Source: Paraburkholderia sp. FT54 (lineage in GTDB: Bacteria > Pseudomonadota > Gammaproteobacteria > Burkholderiales > Burkholderiaceae). From it: a stretch of 64,000 bases of DNA. Below, in pieces: positions 44,102-53,802 of the stretch. Each line of letters starts with the position of its first letter. Positions within the stretch are counted from its first letter, which is position 1. The position numbers were made by a program, and so were the translations under genes. The DNA lies in assembly GCF_031585635.1 (NCBI RefSeq), contig NZ_CP134197.1, positions 872,490-936,489 on the forward strand, read 5' to 3'. The notes under the pieces are model-generated. The model was not told where the DNA came from, ran no database searches, and saw only the letters and a program-made list of their open reading frames with translations.

Positions 44102-45841
44102 TCAACCCTTGTTTCCGTTGCCGGGAACGGTCGCGGTGATACGGGCAGCTTGTAGAAAGTCAAAGTCGCAGCCCTGGTCGGCCTGAGTGATCGTGGTCAG
44201 AAAGAGTTTGCGATAACCACGCTCGTCGGGATCGACAGGCCGCGCCGGCAACGTGGCGAGACGAGCCGCGATTTCCTCGTCACTGAGGACAACTTCGATA
44301 GACCGTTGTGCCACGCTCAGGCGAATCCGGTCACCCGTTTGTACGATCGCGAGGGGACCGCCGATCGCCGCTTCCGGTGTGACGTGAAGGACCACGGTGC
44401 CGGACGCCGTGCCGCTCATGCGGCCATCCGAAATGCGCACCATGTCTTTCACGCCCTGGCGGCCGAGCTTGCGCGGGATCGGAATGTAGCCCGCTTCCGG
44501 CATCCCCGGTGCACCGACCGGACCGATCCGCTTGAGCACGAGTATGTCGTGCGCTTCCACTTCCAGCTCCGGATCGTCGATACGGCGAGCCAGATCCTCC
44601 GCGTCCTCGAAGACGACGGCCCGCCCTTCGTGCTCCATCAGGCTGGCGCTTGCCGCTGACTGCTTGATGATCGCGCCGCCCGGCGCAAGGTTGCCACGCA
44701 GCACAGCAATCCCGCCTTGCGGAAAGATCGGGCGGGCAAACGGGCGGACAACTTCTTGCGGGAAACTCGCCGGGGCGGCGTCCAGTTCCTCGCCGAGCGT
44801 ACGGCCGGTCACGGTGAGCGCGTCGAGATGCAGCAGGCCTTTCATTTCGCGCATGACCGTGGTCAGCCCGCCGGCGCGATGCAGATCTTCCATGTAATGC
44901 TGTCCAGACGGTTTCAAATCGACGAGCACCGGCGTTTCACGCGCGATCCGGTCGAGTTGCTCGAGGTCGATGCGAATCCCGAGCCGGCCCGCAATTGCCG
45001 TGAGGTGAATGATGCCGTTGGTCGAGCCGCCGATGGCGAGCAGCACGCGCAACGCGTTTTCGATCGCCTTGGGCGTCAGGATGGCCGCTGGACTCAGATC
45101 CTTGCCGATCATCGCCACGGCCTGCGCGCCGGTGCGCTCCGCAATGCGGATACGGTCGGCGGTCACCGCAGGCGCGGACGCGCCACCCGGCAGCATGATG
45201 CCCAAGGCTTCCGCGATGCAGGCCATCGTGCTTGCCGTTCCCATCACCGAACAGGTCCCGACCGTCGCGACGAGCTGATTGTTGACCGCTTCGATCTCGG
45301 CTTCGTCGATCTGGTCGCCGCGAAAACTCGCCCAGAAACGACGGCAGTCCGTGCACGCCCCCACCCGTTCACCGCGATGCGAGCCGGTGAGCATGGCACC
45401 CGTCACCAGTTGAATAGCGGGAACGCCCGCTGCCGCCGCACCCATCAACTGGGCCGGCACGGTTTTGTCGCAGCCGCCGATCAGCACCACTGCGTCCATC
45501 GGCTGGGCCCGGATCATCTCCTCCGTGTCCATCGACATCAGATTGCGCAGATACATGCTGGTCGGATGCGAAAAACTCTCGGCGATCGAAATGGTCGGGA
45601 ATTCGACAGGCAGCCCGCCAGCCAGCATCACGCCGCGTTTTACGGCCTCGATCAACTGCGGCGCGTTGCCGTGGCACGGGTTGTAGGCACTGCCCGTGTT
45701 CGCAATGGCCACGATGGGACGCGACAACGCGTCGTCGGTATAGCCCGCGCCCTTGATGAACGCCTTGCGCAGAAAAAGCGAGAAACCTTCATCGCCGTAG
45801 TTCGTCAGGCCCTGCCGCAAGCCGCTTTTCTTCTCGCTCAT
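44102..45841 (-). CDS. IlvD/Edd-family sugar-acid dehydratase
   Basis: A 579-residue Fe-S and Mg dehydratase. Cluster-ligand cysteines are seen in YNPCHGNAPQ, LIGGCDKTVPAQ and VGTCSVMGTASTM; the Mg/carbamate-Lys region and the C-terminal GRMSGTASGTVVLHV are present. The length and TGACTDC-type variant fit the aldonate group (L-arabinonate, D-xylonate, gluconate or galactonate dehydratases) rather than housekeeping IlvD. It gives the 2-keto-3-deoxy acid. It is the first gene of the minus-strand set dehydratase-gntR-udh and is divergent from the ketoacid reductase gene. The substrate is inferred as an aldonate. Confidence 0.88.
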   Translation of the reverse strand: MSEKKSGLRQGLTNYGDEGFSLFLRKAFIKGAGYTDDALSRPIVAIANTGSAYNPCHGNAPQLIEAVKRGVMLAGGLPVEFPTISIAESFSHPTSMYLRNLMSMDTEEMIRAQPMDAVVLIGGCDKTVPAQLMGAAAAGVPAIQLVTGAMLTGSHRGERVGACTDCRRFWASFRGDQIDEAEIEAVNNQLVATVGTCSVMGTASTMACIAEALGIMLPGGASAPAVTADRIRIAERTGAQAVAMIGKDLSPAAILTPKAIENALRVLLAIGGSTNGIIHLTAIAGRLGIRIDLEQLDRIARETPVLVDLKPSGQHYMEDLHRAGGLTTVMREMKGLLHLDALTVTGRTLGEELDAAPASFPQEVVRPFARPIFPQGGIAVLRGNLAPGGAIIKQSAASASLMEHEGRAVVFEDAEDLARRIDDPELEVEAHDILVLKRIGPVGAPGMPEAGYIPIPRKLGRQGVKDMVRISDGRMSGTASGTVVLHVTPEAAIGGPLAIVQTGDRIRLSVAQRSIEVVLSDEEIAARLATLPARPVDPDERGYRKLFLTTITQADQGCDFDFLQAARITATVPGNGNKG

Positions 45842-45863
45842 GGTTGCTCCTAAATCTTCGATG

Positions 45864-45879
45864 AGATTATCAATAATCT
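45864..45879. promoter_or_regulatory. Candidate operator in divergent acid-sugar promoter
   Basis: AGATTAT-CA-ATAATCT is a perfect 7-bp inverted repeat 22 bp upstream of the dehydratase ATG in the 143-bp space shared with the divergent reductase gene. It is a likely site for the GntR/FCD protein, whose own leader holds AGATCAT half-sites, but this link is only by resemblance. Confidence 0.5.
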
Positions 45880-45984
45880 TGACGAGGATGTTACCGATAC
45901 TTATAGTCTGTCCGCAAGCGATTCTTTTTTTGTTGCGGTCGGTGCCGCATTTCCTCTCTTCAGCAGCCTTCCGCCGAGGTCTTC

Positions 45985-46983
45985 ATGAAGCATGTCGTGG
46001 CCTATCGTTCATTGCCTCCAGCCGTGCTGGGGCTTCTTCGCGAGCACTGTTCCGTCAAGCTGGTCGACGTTTCGTCCGGCGACCTCGCGCCGTTCAGGCA
46101 CGCCTTGGGCGCGGCTCACGGAATGGTCGGCAACAATCTCAAGATAACGCCTGAGATCCTCGATGCCGCGCCTTTGCTCGAAGTCGCGTCCACCATTTCG
46201 GCCGGCTTCGACGCGTTCGATGTCCCCGAACTCTCGCGCCGCGGCATCGTTTTGACGAATACGCCGGAAGAAGTCACCGAAACCACTGCCGATCTCGTGT
46301 TCAGCCTGATCCTCGCGACCGCCCGGCGCATTTCGGAACTTGCAGCCTGGACGCGGCGCGGCCAGTGGACGCGCACTATCGGCGAGGCGCAATTCGGTGT
46401 CGACGTGCACCACAAAACGCTGGGAATCGTCGGGCTTGGGCGCATTGGCAGCGCGGTTGCGAGGCGCGCCGCGCTCGGCTTCGGCATGGACGTGATCTAT
46501 TCCAACCGCTCCCGCAACCCCGAAGCAGAGGAGCGCTACGGCGCGCAATGGCGGCCGCTTCCCGAACTGCTCGCGACTGCGGATTTCGTTTGCGTGCTGG
46601 TGCCGCTATCGCCCGCCACCGAGCGACTGATCGGCAGCGCCGAGCTCGGGACCATGAAGCCGTCGGCCATCCTCATCAACTGTGCTCGCGGACAGGTCGT
46701 CGACGAAGCCGCCCTCATCGAACATCTTCGTGACGGCCGCATCCGCGGCGCCGGTCTCGATGTATTCGAACGCGAACCGGTGTCGCCGGACTCGCCGCTG
46801 CTGCAGTTACCGAACGTGGTAGCGGTGCCGCATATCGGCTCCGCTACGCAACAGACGCGCGAAAACATGGCCATGCGCGCGGTACGCAATCTCATCGACG
46901 CACTCGACGGCCAGCTCTCGTCGACCTGTGTCAATCCCGAAGCGCTCCACGCCCGCACGTCTGCGCAACAGATCGCAGGCTGA
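45985..46983 (+). CDS. D-2-hydroxyacid dehydrogenase, GhrB/2-ketoaldonate reductase type
   Basis: A 332-residue NAD(P)-dependent reductase. The Rossmann motif is LGIVGLGRIGSAVARRAALG, the substrate-binding Arg is in ILINCARGQVVDEAAL, and the Glu and His of the catalytic relay are in FEREPVSPDSPLL and VAVPHIGSATQQTRENM. Members reduce glyoxylate, hydroxypyruvate or 2-keto-aldonates. It precedes the DHDPS-type lyase by 41 bp on the same strand, suggesting it handles a glyoxylate/hydroxypyruvate product or a ketoaldonate side product. Confidence 0.88.
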   Translation: MKHVVAYRSLPPAVLGLLREHCSVKLVDVSSGDLAPFRHALGAAHGMVGNNLKITPEILDAAPLLEVASTISAGFDAFDVPELSRRGIVLTNTPEEVTETTADLVFSLILATARRISELAAWTRRGQWTRTIGEAQFGVDVHHKTLGIVGLGRIGSAVARRAALGFGMDVIYSNRSRNPEAEERYGAQWRPLPELLATADFVCVLVPLSPATERLIGSAELGTMKPSAILINCARGQVVDEAALIEHLRDGRIRGAGLDVFEREPVSPDSPLLQLPNVVAVPHIGSATQQTRENMAMRAVRNLIDALDGQLSSTCVNPEALHARTSAQQIAG

Positions 46984-47024
46984 ATGGCGCGAAACACGCT
47001 CACCTCAATCAAAAGGAACACGCG

Positions 47025-47954
47025 ATGACTTCAGTCAACCGGCCCCGCGGCGTTTACTCGCCCGTGGTCACGCCGTTCACAAGAGACCTTCTTCCGGATC
47101 ACGAACGCTATGTCCGTCACTGCCGATGGCTTATCGAACAGGACGTCGGACTCGCGGTTTTCGGCACCAATTCGGAAGCGAATTCGCTCGCCGTCAGCGA
47201 GAAAATGAAGCTGCTCGAAACGTTGGTTGGCGCGGACATTCCGCTCGATCGTCTGATGCCGGGCACCGGCTGCTCGGCGCTCACCGACACGGTCGAACTG
47301 ACACGCCATGCGCTTTCGTTGGGGGTGAACCATGTGCTGACTCTACCGCCGTTCTACTACAAGGGCGTCACCGACGAAGGTTTGTTCCGCAGCTATGCGC
47401 AGATCATCGAACGCGTGGGTTCCGACGCACTGCGCATTTACCTGTATCACATCCCGCCCGTGTCCCAGGTGCCGCTCAGCCTCGCGCTCATCGAGCGGCT
47501 GCTCGCCGCTTTCCCGGGCGTGATCGCCGGCGTGAAGGACAGTTCGGGCGACTGGAGCAACACCCAGGCCATGCTCGAGCGCTTCCAGCCGCATGGCTTC
47601 GATGTGTTCGCCGGCAGCGAAACGTTCCTGCTCGCCACGATGCGGTCCGGCGGTGTCGGCTGCATTACGGCGACCGGGAACGTCAATCCGGCGGCTATCG
47701 TGCAGTTGTATCGCCACTGGCAATCAGCCGACGCCGATGCCCGTCAGGCAGCACTGGATGCCACGCGCGCGGTGTTCGCCAGGTTCCCGATGATTCCTGC
47801 GCTCAAGGCAGCGATCGGTGTGTATTCGAACGATCCCGACTGGGGCGTCGTCCGCCCTCCTCTCGTCGATCTGACGCCAGTGCAGTGCGACGCGCTCGCC
47901 GCCGCACTCGGCGAGATCGGCTTCTCGATGCCAGGTGTCGAAGTCACGGCGTGA
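47025..47954 (+). CDS. DHDPS/NAL-family lyase (KDG aldolase or keto-deoxy dehydratase type)
   Basis: A 309-residue class I aldolase-fold enzyme. The Schiff-base lysine is in VIAGVKDSSGDW, the catalytic Tyr in IYLYHIPPVSQ, and the 2-keto-acid-binding loop is FGTNSEANSLAVSEKM in place of the usual GTTGE, a variation typical of sugar-acid members. AAAAGGA precedes the ATG at 47025. In this island it could split a 2-keto-3-deoxy aldonate or convert keto-deoxy-glucarate. Housekeeping DapA is unlikely. Confidence 0.87.
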   Translation: MTSVNRPRGVYSPVVTPFTRDLLPDHERYVRHCRWLIEQDVGLAVFGTNSEANSLAVSEKMKLLETLVGADIPLDRLMPGTGCSALTDTVELTRHALSLGVNHVLTLPPFYYKGVTDEGLFRSYAQIIERVGSDALRIYLYHIPPVSQVPLSLALIERLLAAFPGVIAGVKDSSGDWSNTQAMLERFQPHGFDVFAGSETFLLATMRSGGVGCITATGNVNPAAIVQLYRHWQSADADARQAALDATRAVFARFPMIPALKAAIGVYSNDPDWGVVRPPLVDLTPVQCDALAAALGEIGFSMPGVEVTA

Positions 47955-47970
47955 TCGCCTGAAGAAGCGC

Positions 47971-48004
47971 CCGCCGGTTGCATGCGCAACCGGTGGTCTT
48001 TTCA
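47971..48004 (+). terminator. Rho-independent terminator after the DHDPS-type gene
   Basis: CCGGTTGC-ATGC-GCAACCGG (stem 47974-47981 with 47986-47993), extended by G-U and C-G pairs, followed by GGTCTTTTC. It lies 19 bp after the lyase stop, between two convergent genes. Confidence 0.75.
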
Positions 48005-48023
48005 GCTATTCATTGCTTCGGCT

Positions 48024-49190
48024 TCACGCCCACTCGTCCAGCGCGTATTCGTTTAGCGCGGCTTCATCGAAGTCGAATCCGAGGCCTGGACGAGTCGGCA
48101 CGGTCAGCTTGCCGTCCGCGAACGACAGTTGCGTATCCACCAGCCGACGGAAATTCAGCACCTGATCGTCGGGAAAGAATTCGACATAGCGCGCATTGCT
48201 CGTCGACGCCACCAGATGCACATGCAGATCGTGGAACCAGTGCGGGCACATCGTCACACCCACGGCCGCGGCCGACGCCGCAATCCGCCGCCATTCGCTG
48301 ATCCCGCCGCATACCGCCGCATCCGACTGAAGGATCGCGGCCGCGCGCTTGTCGAGCAGCGCCTGATGCCGCCAGCGCCCCGCTTCAATCTCACCGGTCG
48401 CAACGGTCACCGGCGTGCGCCGGCTCAGTTGCGCATGGCTGTCGATGTCGTCCGGACCGAACGGCTCTTCGATCCAGTACGGATTGAACGGCTCGTACCG
48501 GCGCATATATTCGAGCGCGGTCGGCACGTCGGACCAGGCGTTGTTGGCATCGAGCATCAGCAGCACGTCGTCGCCGATCGCTTCTCGTGCGGCCTTGATC
48601 CGCGCTTCCTCGCTGTGCGGATCGAGCCGCCCCACTTTCATCTTCACGGCGCGAAACCCCTGCGCCACGTAGCCCGCCAGTTCTTCGCCGAGATGCTCGG
48701 GCGTCTTGCCTTCGAGGTAGTAACCACCGCTCGCATAGGCCGGCACGGCGGCACTCCATGTGCCGCCGAGATAGCGGCTCAACGGCAGACCCGCAGCGCG
48801 CGCATTGCGGTCCCACAAGGCGATGTCGATGATGGACAGCGCCCGCATGACCGAACCCGCACGCCCTTGCAGCAGCGACTCGTCGTACATGGCGGACCAC
48901 GCGCCTTCGACGTCGAGCGCGGAGCGCCCGCGCAACAGCGGCGCAAACAATTCGCGCACGGCATAGGTGACCAGCATGCCGGCGCGGTTGCCGCCATAGC
49001 AAAAGCCGATGCCGTAATGGTCATCGGCTGTCGTGACGCGCACAACCGTGTAGTCGCGGGCAGTGACGAGACGGGTCGAGAATGCAGTGTGGCGGTCAAG
49101 CGGCACACGGATGGTGCGCGCCTCCACCGAAACGATCCGCGAACGTGTCTGATAATCGGTTCGCTCGGGTTCAACGTTGACGTGTTTCAT
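48024..49190 (-). CDS. Enolase-superfamily sugar-acid dehydratase (mandelate racemase group)
   Basis: A 388-residue enolase-superfamily enzyme. The KxK base is in FRAVKMKVGRLD, the Mg ligands are in LMLDANNAWSD, YWIEEPFGPDD and VATGEIEAGRW, and the His of the His-Asp dyad is in GVTMCPHWFHDLHVH. These point to an acid-sugar dehydratase. A glucarate/galactarate-type substrate is suggested by the neighbouring GarD-type dehydratase and uronate dehydrogenase. The frame opens at a TTG at 49208, but ATG 49190 is preferred. It is the last of four genes after garD and two MFS genes. Confidence 0.88.
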   Translation of the reverse strand: MKHVNVEPERTDYQTRSRIVSVEARTIRVPLDRHTAFSTRLVTARDYTVVRVTTADDHYGIGFCYGGNRAGMLVTYAVRELFAPLLRGRSALDVEGAWSAMYDESLLQGRAGSVMRALSIIDIALWDRNARAAGLPLSRYLGGTWSAAVPAYASGGYYLEGKTPEHLGEELAGYVAQGFRAVKMKVGRLDPHSEEARIKAAREAIGDDVLLMLDANNAWSDVPTALEYMRRYEPFNPYWIEEPFGPDDIDSHAQLSRRTPVTVATGEIEAGRWRHQALLDKRAAAILQSDAAVCGGISEWRRIAASAAAVGVTMCPHWFHDLHVHLVASTSNARYVEFFPDDQVLNFRRLVDTQLSFADGKLTVPTRPGLGFDFDEAALNEYALDEWA

Positions 49191-49314
49191 GGCAGTAGAT
49201 CGACTCAAAAAAGACAGCGATGCTCACGCGACCGATCGTGCTGCCGCGGGCACGGTCGCGGGCGGGTGGCGCCACCTGCGCCGCCCTGACTCCTTGCCTG
49301 GCAGGACGGACCGT

Positions 49315-50607
49315 TCAGGCGGCGGTGGTATGCGTCTCGACTGTCTCGCCCGCCGCGCGCCGGCCGATGACCAGCACCATCGCCAGCACCCCGACCAGAT
49401 CGACCGCCGCGCCGAGCACGAAGCCGCTGCTGTATCCGCCAAAGTATTGGACCGCTATACCCATCATGGTCGGACCGACAATGCCGGAAATGTTGCTCAT
49501 CAGGTGAACAAAGCCGCTCACGCCTCCGAGATGCCTGCCCGGCACAAGCTCGTGCATGGTGGCCCAGCACGCTTGCGACGAGGCGGTCAGGAACAGCACG
49601 GCGAACGCGACAAGCAGTACCGCGGGCGTCACCGAATCGACCATGCTGACGCCCAGCAGGGCGAGACCCGACAGCGCGAGCGGCACAACCGCCGAAACCT
49701 TGCGCGCCAGCAGCTTGTTGCTCATGCGCTTGAACCACGCGTCGGCGAGCAGGCCGCCGCCGAAGTAGCCAATCCCGCCGCATGCCCACGGCACCGCGCT
49801 CAGAACGCTCATTTGCTTCATGTCCAGATGCAGCGCGTTGGTGAAATAGCTCGGCATCCACGAGATGAACACGAATAGCGTGTAGTTCACCGCGAAAAGG
49901 CCGACGCCAAGCGCGAGCGTGCTCGGACGAAACAGGTAGCTGCGCAGCGGCGTGCTTTCGTCGCCGCCTTCGGCCGGATGCGCCGCGCTGCGGCTCGCCT
50001 CGACCATCTCGCGTTCGGCCTCGCCGACCCACGCGCTTTGCGCCGGCTTGTCGGTAGCGAATATGCGCCAGGCGACGATCCACACCAGCCCGAACGCCGC
50101 GATGATCACAAACGAAGTACGCCAGCCGTAGGCGATGGCAATCAATCCGACCACCGGCCCGGCGATCGCACTGCCTACCGTCTGGCCCGAAAACGTAAAG
50201 CCGACCATGGTCGCGGTTTCATGCCGGGGAAACCAGTTGGTGATGGTTCGATTGGTCGTCGAGTTCATCGGGCCTTCGCCGAAACCGAACAGCGCCCGGA
50301 AGATCAGCAGCGTGCCGAATCCAGTCGCTGCCGCGGTCAGCCCGCAGAGAATGGACCACGTCCCCATTGCCCAGGAGAAAACCCGGCGTGGTCCGTACTT
50401 GTCGGCGAGTTGTCCGCCGACGAACGCGAAGATGGAGTAACCAAAGAAAAAACTGCTGAAGACGACACCGAGTTGCGATGGCGAAAGACTCAGCTCCTTA
50501 TTGAGGATAGGCGCGACCACTCCGAGCGCCGCGCGGTCCATGTAGTTGATCGCACCCGCAATGAACAGCAGCAAGGCGACAACGTAGCGATACTTCCCAG
50601 TCTTCAT
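49315..50607 (-). CDS. MFS transporter, GudP/ExuT-like
   Basis: A 430-residue carrier with 12 predicted membrane segments; the opening reads YVVALLLFIAGAINYMDRAA, then FFGYSIFAFVGGQLADKYG and LFGFGEGPMNSTTNRTITNW. The NYMDRA and GFGEGP elements are usual in glucarate, galactarate, galactonate and hexuronate carriers. It lies 124 bp upstream of the enolase-type dehydratase gene and 73 bp after another MFS gene on the same strand, so it most likely imports an aldarate or hexuronate. Confidence 0.9.
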   Translation of the reverse strand: MKTGKYRYVVALLLFIAGAINYMDRAALGVVAPILNKELSLSPSQLGVVFSSFFFGYSIFAFVGGQLADKYGPRRVFSWAMGTWSILCGLTAAATGFGTLLIFRALFGFGEGPMNSTTNRTITNWFPRHETATMVGFTFSGQTVGSAIAGPVVGLIAIAYGWRTSFVIIAAFGLVWIVAWRIFATDKPAQSAWVGEAEREMVEASRSAAHPAEGGDESTPLRSYLFRPSTLALGVGLFAVNYTLFVFISWMPSYFTNALHLDMKQMSVLSAVPWACGGIGYFGGGLLADAWFKRMSNKLLARKVSAVVPLALSGLALLGVSMVDSVTPAVLLVAFAVLFLTASSQACWATMHELVPGRHLGGVSGFVHLMSNISGIVGPTMMGIAVQYFGGYSSGFVLGAAVDLVGVLAMVLVIGRRAAGETVETHTTAA

Positions 50608-50680
50608 GTTGTCTCTATTCCATGTAGTTAAGGATGCCGAATGTTATTGTCTGACACCTCTCGCGGGTGCCATGAAGGTC

Positions 50681-51988
50681 CTACTTGTTGACAAGCCTCG
50701 CGGGAAGCTGCGTCAAGATGAGACTCGCGGAGACAATCAGCGCCCCTGCGATCAGGAACAGGCTCGAATCAAGTGAATGCGTGACCGTCTTCAGCCACCC
50801 GACCAGCGCAGGGCTGACGAATCCTGCGAGATTGCCCGTCGCATTGATCAATGCGATGCCGGCGGCCGCGCCGGTGCCGCCGAGAAAAGACGTGGGCAAG
50901 GCCCAGAACATGGGCAAGGCCGTAATCACGCCTGAAGCGGCAAGCGTCAGGCCAAGCAACGCAATATATGTATTGTTTCCCGCATAGGCGCACGTCACGA
51001 ATCCGGCTGCCGCCATGCATTGCGGCAACACGACGTGCCAGCGGCGTTCACGCGTGCGGTCCGCGTGGCGGCCGACCACAATCATCAGGATCAAGGCGGC
51101 CAGGTAAGGCACGACGGTGAGCAGGCCGATGGTGAAGGCGTCCGTGATTCCGGAACTCTTGATGATGGTTGGCTGCCAGAAGCCAACGGCGTAGGAGCCC
51201 ATCACGATACCGAAGAGAATCGTGCACAAAGTCCAGACTTTGAGCGACGTGAAGACTTCGCGCACGGAACCGTGGCTTTTGGTGCGTGCTTCCGCATCGA
51301 TTTCCGATGCAATGAAGTCGCGATCCTGAACCGGCAGCCACTTTGCGTCCTTCACCCGATCGTCGAGGAACCAGAAAATGACGGCTGCGAGGATTATCGC
51401 GGGGGCGGCTTCCAGAATGAACAGCCACTGCCAGCCGGCAAGGCCCGCGTTCCCCGCGAGGCGCTGCATGATGAAGCCCGATATCGGGCCGCCGACAATG
51501 CCCGCCACCGGATTGCCCGCCATCAGGAAGGCAATCATCTTGCCGCGCCGGTGCGATGGAAACCAGTAGGTGAGATAGAGCACAAGCCCCGGGAAAAAGC
51601 CCGCTTCGGCCACGCCCAGAAAGAAACGCAACACGTAGAAGGTCGCGGGCGTCGAAACCCACGCGGTCGCGGCCGAGAGCACGGCCCACGTGAGCATGAT
51701 CCGGGCGATCCAGCGGCGCGCGCCGAGCCGGTGCAGCAGCAAATTGCTCGGCACCTCGAAGAAGAAATACCCAATGAAAAAGATGCCGGCGCCGAAGCCA
51801 TACATCGCCTCGCTGAAGTTCAGATCGCTGAGCATCTGAAGCTTGGCGAAGCCCACGTTGACCCGATCCAGATACGCGACCACGTAGCAGACGAACAGCA
51901 AAGGCATGAAGCGCCAGGTCACTCGCGTGTAGATCGAGTTGCTTGCCGCGCTGTCAGGTAGTTGTATTGCCGGGCTTTGGGTACTCAA
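50681..51988 (-). CDS. MFS transporter, ACS family
   Basis: A 435-residue carrier. The TM1 and TM2 signatures are VAYLDRVNVGFAKLQMLSDL and GIFFIGYFFFEVPSNLLLHR, then FLGVAEAGFFPGLVLYLTYW. The sequence is close in type to the truncated carrier at the left window edge. It sits 100 bp after the GarD-type gene and just before the GudP-like carrier, so the operon encodes two carriers from different subgroups; they may take different sugar acids. Confidence 0.9.
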   Translation of the reverse strand: MSTQSPAIQLPDSAASNSIYTRVTWRFMPLLFVCYVVAYLDRVNVGFAKLQMLSDLNFSEAMYGFGAGIFFIGYFFFEVPSNLLLHRLGARRWIARIMLTWAVLSAATAWVSTPATFYVLRFFLGVAEAGFFPGLVLYLTYWFPSHRRGKMIAFLMAGNPVAGIVGGPISGFIMQRLAGNAGLAGWQWLFILEAAPAIILAAVIFWFLDDRVKDAKWLPVQDRDFIASEIDAEARTKSHGSVREVFTSLKVWTLCTILFGIVMGSYAVGFWQPTIIKSSGITDAFTIGLLTVVPYLAALILMIVVGRHADRTRERRWHVVLPQCMAAAGFVTCAYAGNNTYIALLGLTLAASGVITALPMFWALPTSFLGGTGAAAGIALINATGNLAGFVSPALVGWLKTVTHSLDSSLFLIAGALIVSASLILTQLPARLVNK

Positions 51989-52088
51989 GGGCTGTCTCCG
52001 CTATTTTGTTCGACTGCCTGCAGGCGGCGGCTTTACTTATGGGTGTAAATGGCCGTTCGCCCTCGCAATGCGCTGAGCCACTGCGGAC

Positions 52089-53636
52089 TCAACTCATGAT
52101 GCCGATCTGCCATGGCACGAATTCGTGGTCGCCTAGTCCGAGCATTTCGCTTTTGGTGCGCTCGCCCGACGCGGCTGCAAGAATGGCGTCGAAGATTTTC
52201 TGGCCCGTGCTCTGGATCGACGCAATGCCATCCAGGATCCCGCCGCAGTTCAGATCCATGTCTTCGGTCAGACGGGTGTACATCGGCGTGTTGGTGGCGA
52301 GTTTCAGCGACGGCACGGGCTTGGCGCCGAACATCGAACCGCGCCCTGTCGTGAAGGCGATAAGATTCGCGCCGCCTGCAATCTGACCCGTTGCGGAGAC
52401 GGGGTCGAAGCCGGGAGTGTCCATGAATACGAGTCCGGGTTGCTTCACCAGCTCGGCGTATCGATAGACTTCCATCAGCGGGCCCGTGCCGCCTTTCATC
52501 GCTGATCCAATCGACTTTTCGAAGATGTTCGCCAGCCCGCCCACCTGATTGCCTGGACTGACCTGGCCGTTGATCTGGACGTCGCGACCGACGGAATACT
52601 CGTCTTTCCACCAGCGAATCCGCTCGACCAGCTTCTCGCCCACTTCGCGGCTGACCGCGCGCCGCGTGAGCGTGTGTTCGACGCCGTAGATTTCAGGCGT
52701 TTCGGAGAGGATGGCCGTGCCGCCATGACGGACCAGCAAATCCATCGCGGCGCCGAGCGAAGGATTGGCGGTGATCGACGAAAAGCCGTCGGAGCCGCCG
52801 CATTGCAGACCGATCTTCAGGTGGCTGGCGGGAACCGTCGTGCGCTTCACGCGGTTGGCGTCGGGTAGCAGCGCCTGGACCGCGGCCACGCCGGCCTCGA
52901 TGGTCCGGCGGGTGCCGCCGTTCTCCTGCATGATGAACGTGTGCAGCCGCGAATCAGCCTTCAGACCTTCCTGATCCATCAGTCCGGCCAACTGGTTGCG
53001 CTCGCATCCCAGCCCGACGATCAGCGCCGCGGCGAGATTGGGATGCCGCGCGTAACCCGCCATCGTCCGGCGCAGCAGCGCCATCGGCTCACCGCTCATT
53101 TCCATGCCGCAACCGATCGAGTGCGTGAATGCGACCACGCCGTCTACGTTGGGGTAATCCGCCAGCCGTTCTGGCGTGAACCATTCGGCGATCTTGTGTG
53201 CGACCGTGGCTGAACAATTGACCGTCGACAATACGCCGATGTAGTTACGCGTGGCGACCTCGCCGTTATCCCGCACGATGCCCTGGAACGTGGCGCGCTC
53301 CGCTTCGGGCACCATCTCGACGGGCCGGTAGTCCGCGCCGAATGCGTAGTCCCGGTCGAACTCACGGAACTCGACGTTATGGCTATGGACCATCGTGCCT
53401 GGCGCAATATCCGTCGCCGCGAAACCTATCACCACGTTGTATTTGCGAACCGGCTCGCCCTTTTTGATGGGCCTCGCCGCGATCTTGTAGCCCGCGGCCA
53501 CCTGGCTGCGGCAAACAAAATCCTCCGAAGGAACCGGCGTACCGATTGCGACGTCGATGCGCGCAATTACCACGTTGTCAGCGGGATGCAACCGGATCAC
53601 TGGCCCGGTTACGTTCTTGCTCGTCATCTCAGTCAT
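52089..53636 (-). CDS. garD: Galactarate/altronate dehydratase (GarD/UxaA family)
   Basis: A 515-residue protein with the fused architecture of GarD: an N-terminal SAF domain (about residues 8-95, ADNVVIARIDVAIGTPV), then the C-terminal catalytic domain with THSIGCGMEMSG, GLGCERNQ, GLQCGGSDGFSS and MDLNCGGILDG. Cys and acidic residues in these loops bind the metal. E. coli GarD (523 residues) turns D-galactarate into keto-deoxy-glucarate; UxaA uses altronate. Galactarate is favoured because udh and a lactonase are in the island. ATG 53636 is preferred; ATG 53627 is possible. It heads a four-gene operon. Confidence 0.87.
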   Translation of the reverse strand: MTEMTSKNVTGPVIRLHPADNVVIARIDVAIGTPVPSEDFVCRSQVAAGYKIAARPIKKGEPVRKYNVVIGFAATDIAPGTMVHSHNVEFREFDRDYAFGADYRPVEMVPEAERATFQGIVRDNGEVATRNYIGVLSTVNCSATVAHKIAEWFTPERLADYPNVDGVVAFTHSIGCGMEMSGEPMALLRRTMAGYARHPNLAAALIVGLGCERNQLAGLMDQEGLKADSRLHTFIMQENGGTRRTIEAGVAAVQALLPDANRVKRTTVPASHLKIGLQCGGSDGFSSITANPSLGAAMDLLVRHGGTAILSETPEIYGVEHTLTRRAVSREVGEKLVERIRWWKDEYSVGRDVQINGQVSPGNQVGGLANIFEKSIGSAMKGGTGPLMEVYRYAELVKQPGLVFMDTPGFDPVSATGQIAGGANLIAFTTGRGSMFGAKPVPSLKLATNTPMYTRLTEDMDLNCGGILDGIASIQSTGQKIFDAILAAASGERTKSEMLGLGDHEFVPWQIGIMS

Positions 53637-53786
53637 CAGGCATTGCCCTTCAAAAAATTTTGCGCCGGGCGGTCGAAAAAGCACGAGGCGAGTAATCGCT
53701 TTCTTACATAACCGCTACGGCCGATGCGCCGCTGCTCGAACCTCAACAATTTCAGGCATCTTATGGCACTTCAGTTGCGAATTCAA

Positions 53787-53802
53787 GAGAAAGCGCTTAC
53801 TC
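53787..53802. promoter_or_regulatory. LacI-type operator candidate before the SMP-30 gene
   Basis: GAGAAAGCGCTTACTC contains the palindrome AAGCGCTT, the core of many LacI/GalR-family operators, with matching GAG/CTC flanks. A -10-like TATACT lies at 53812-53817. No LacI gene is in the window, so the regulator would be encoded elsewhere. Confidence 0.45.
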
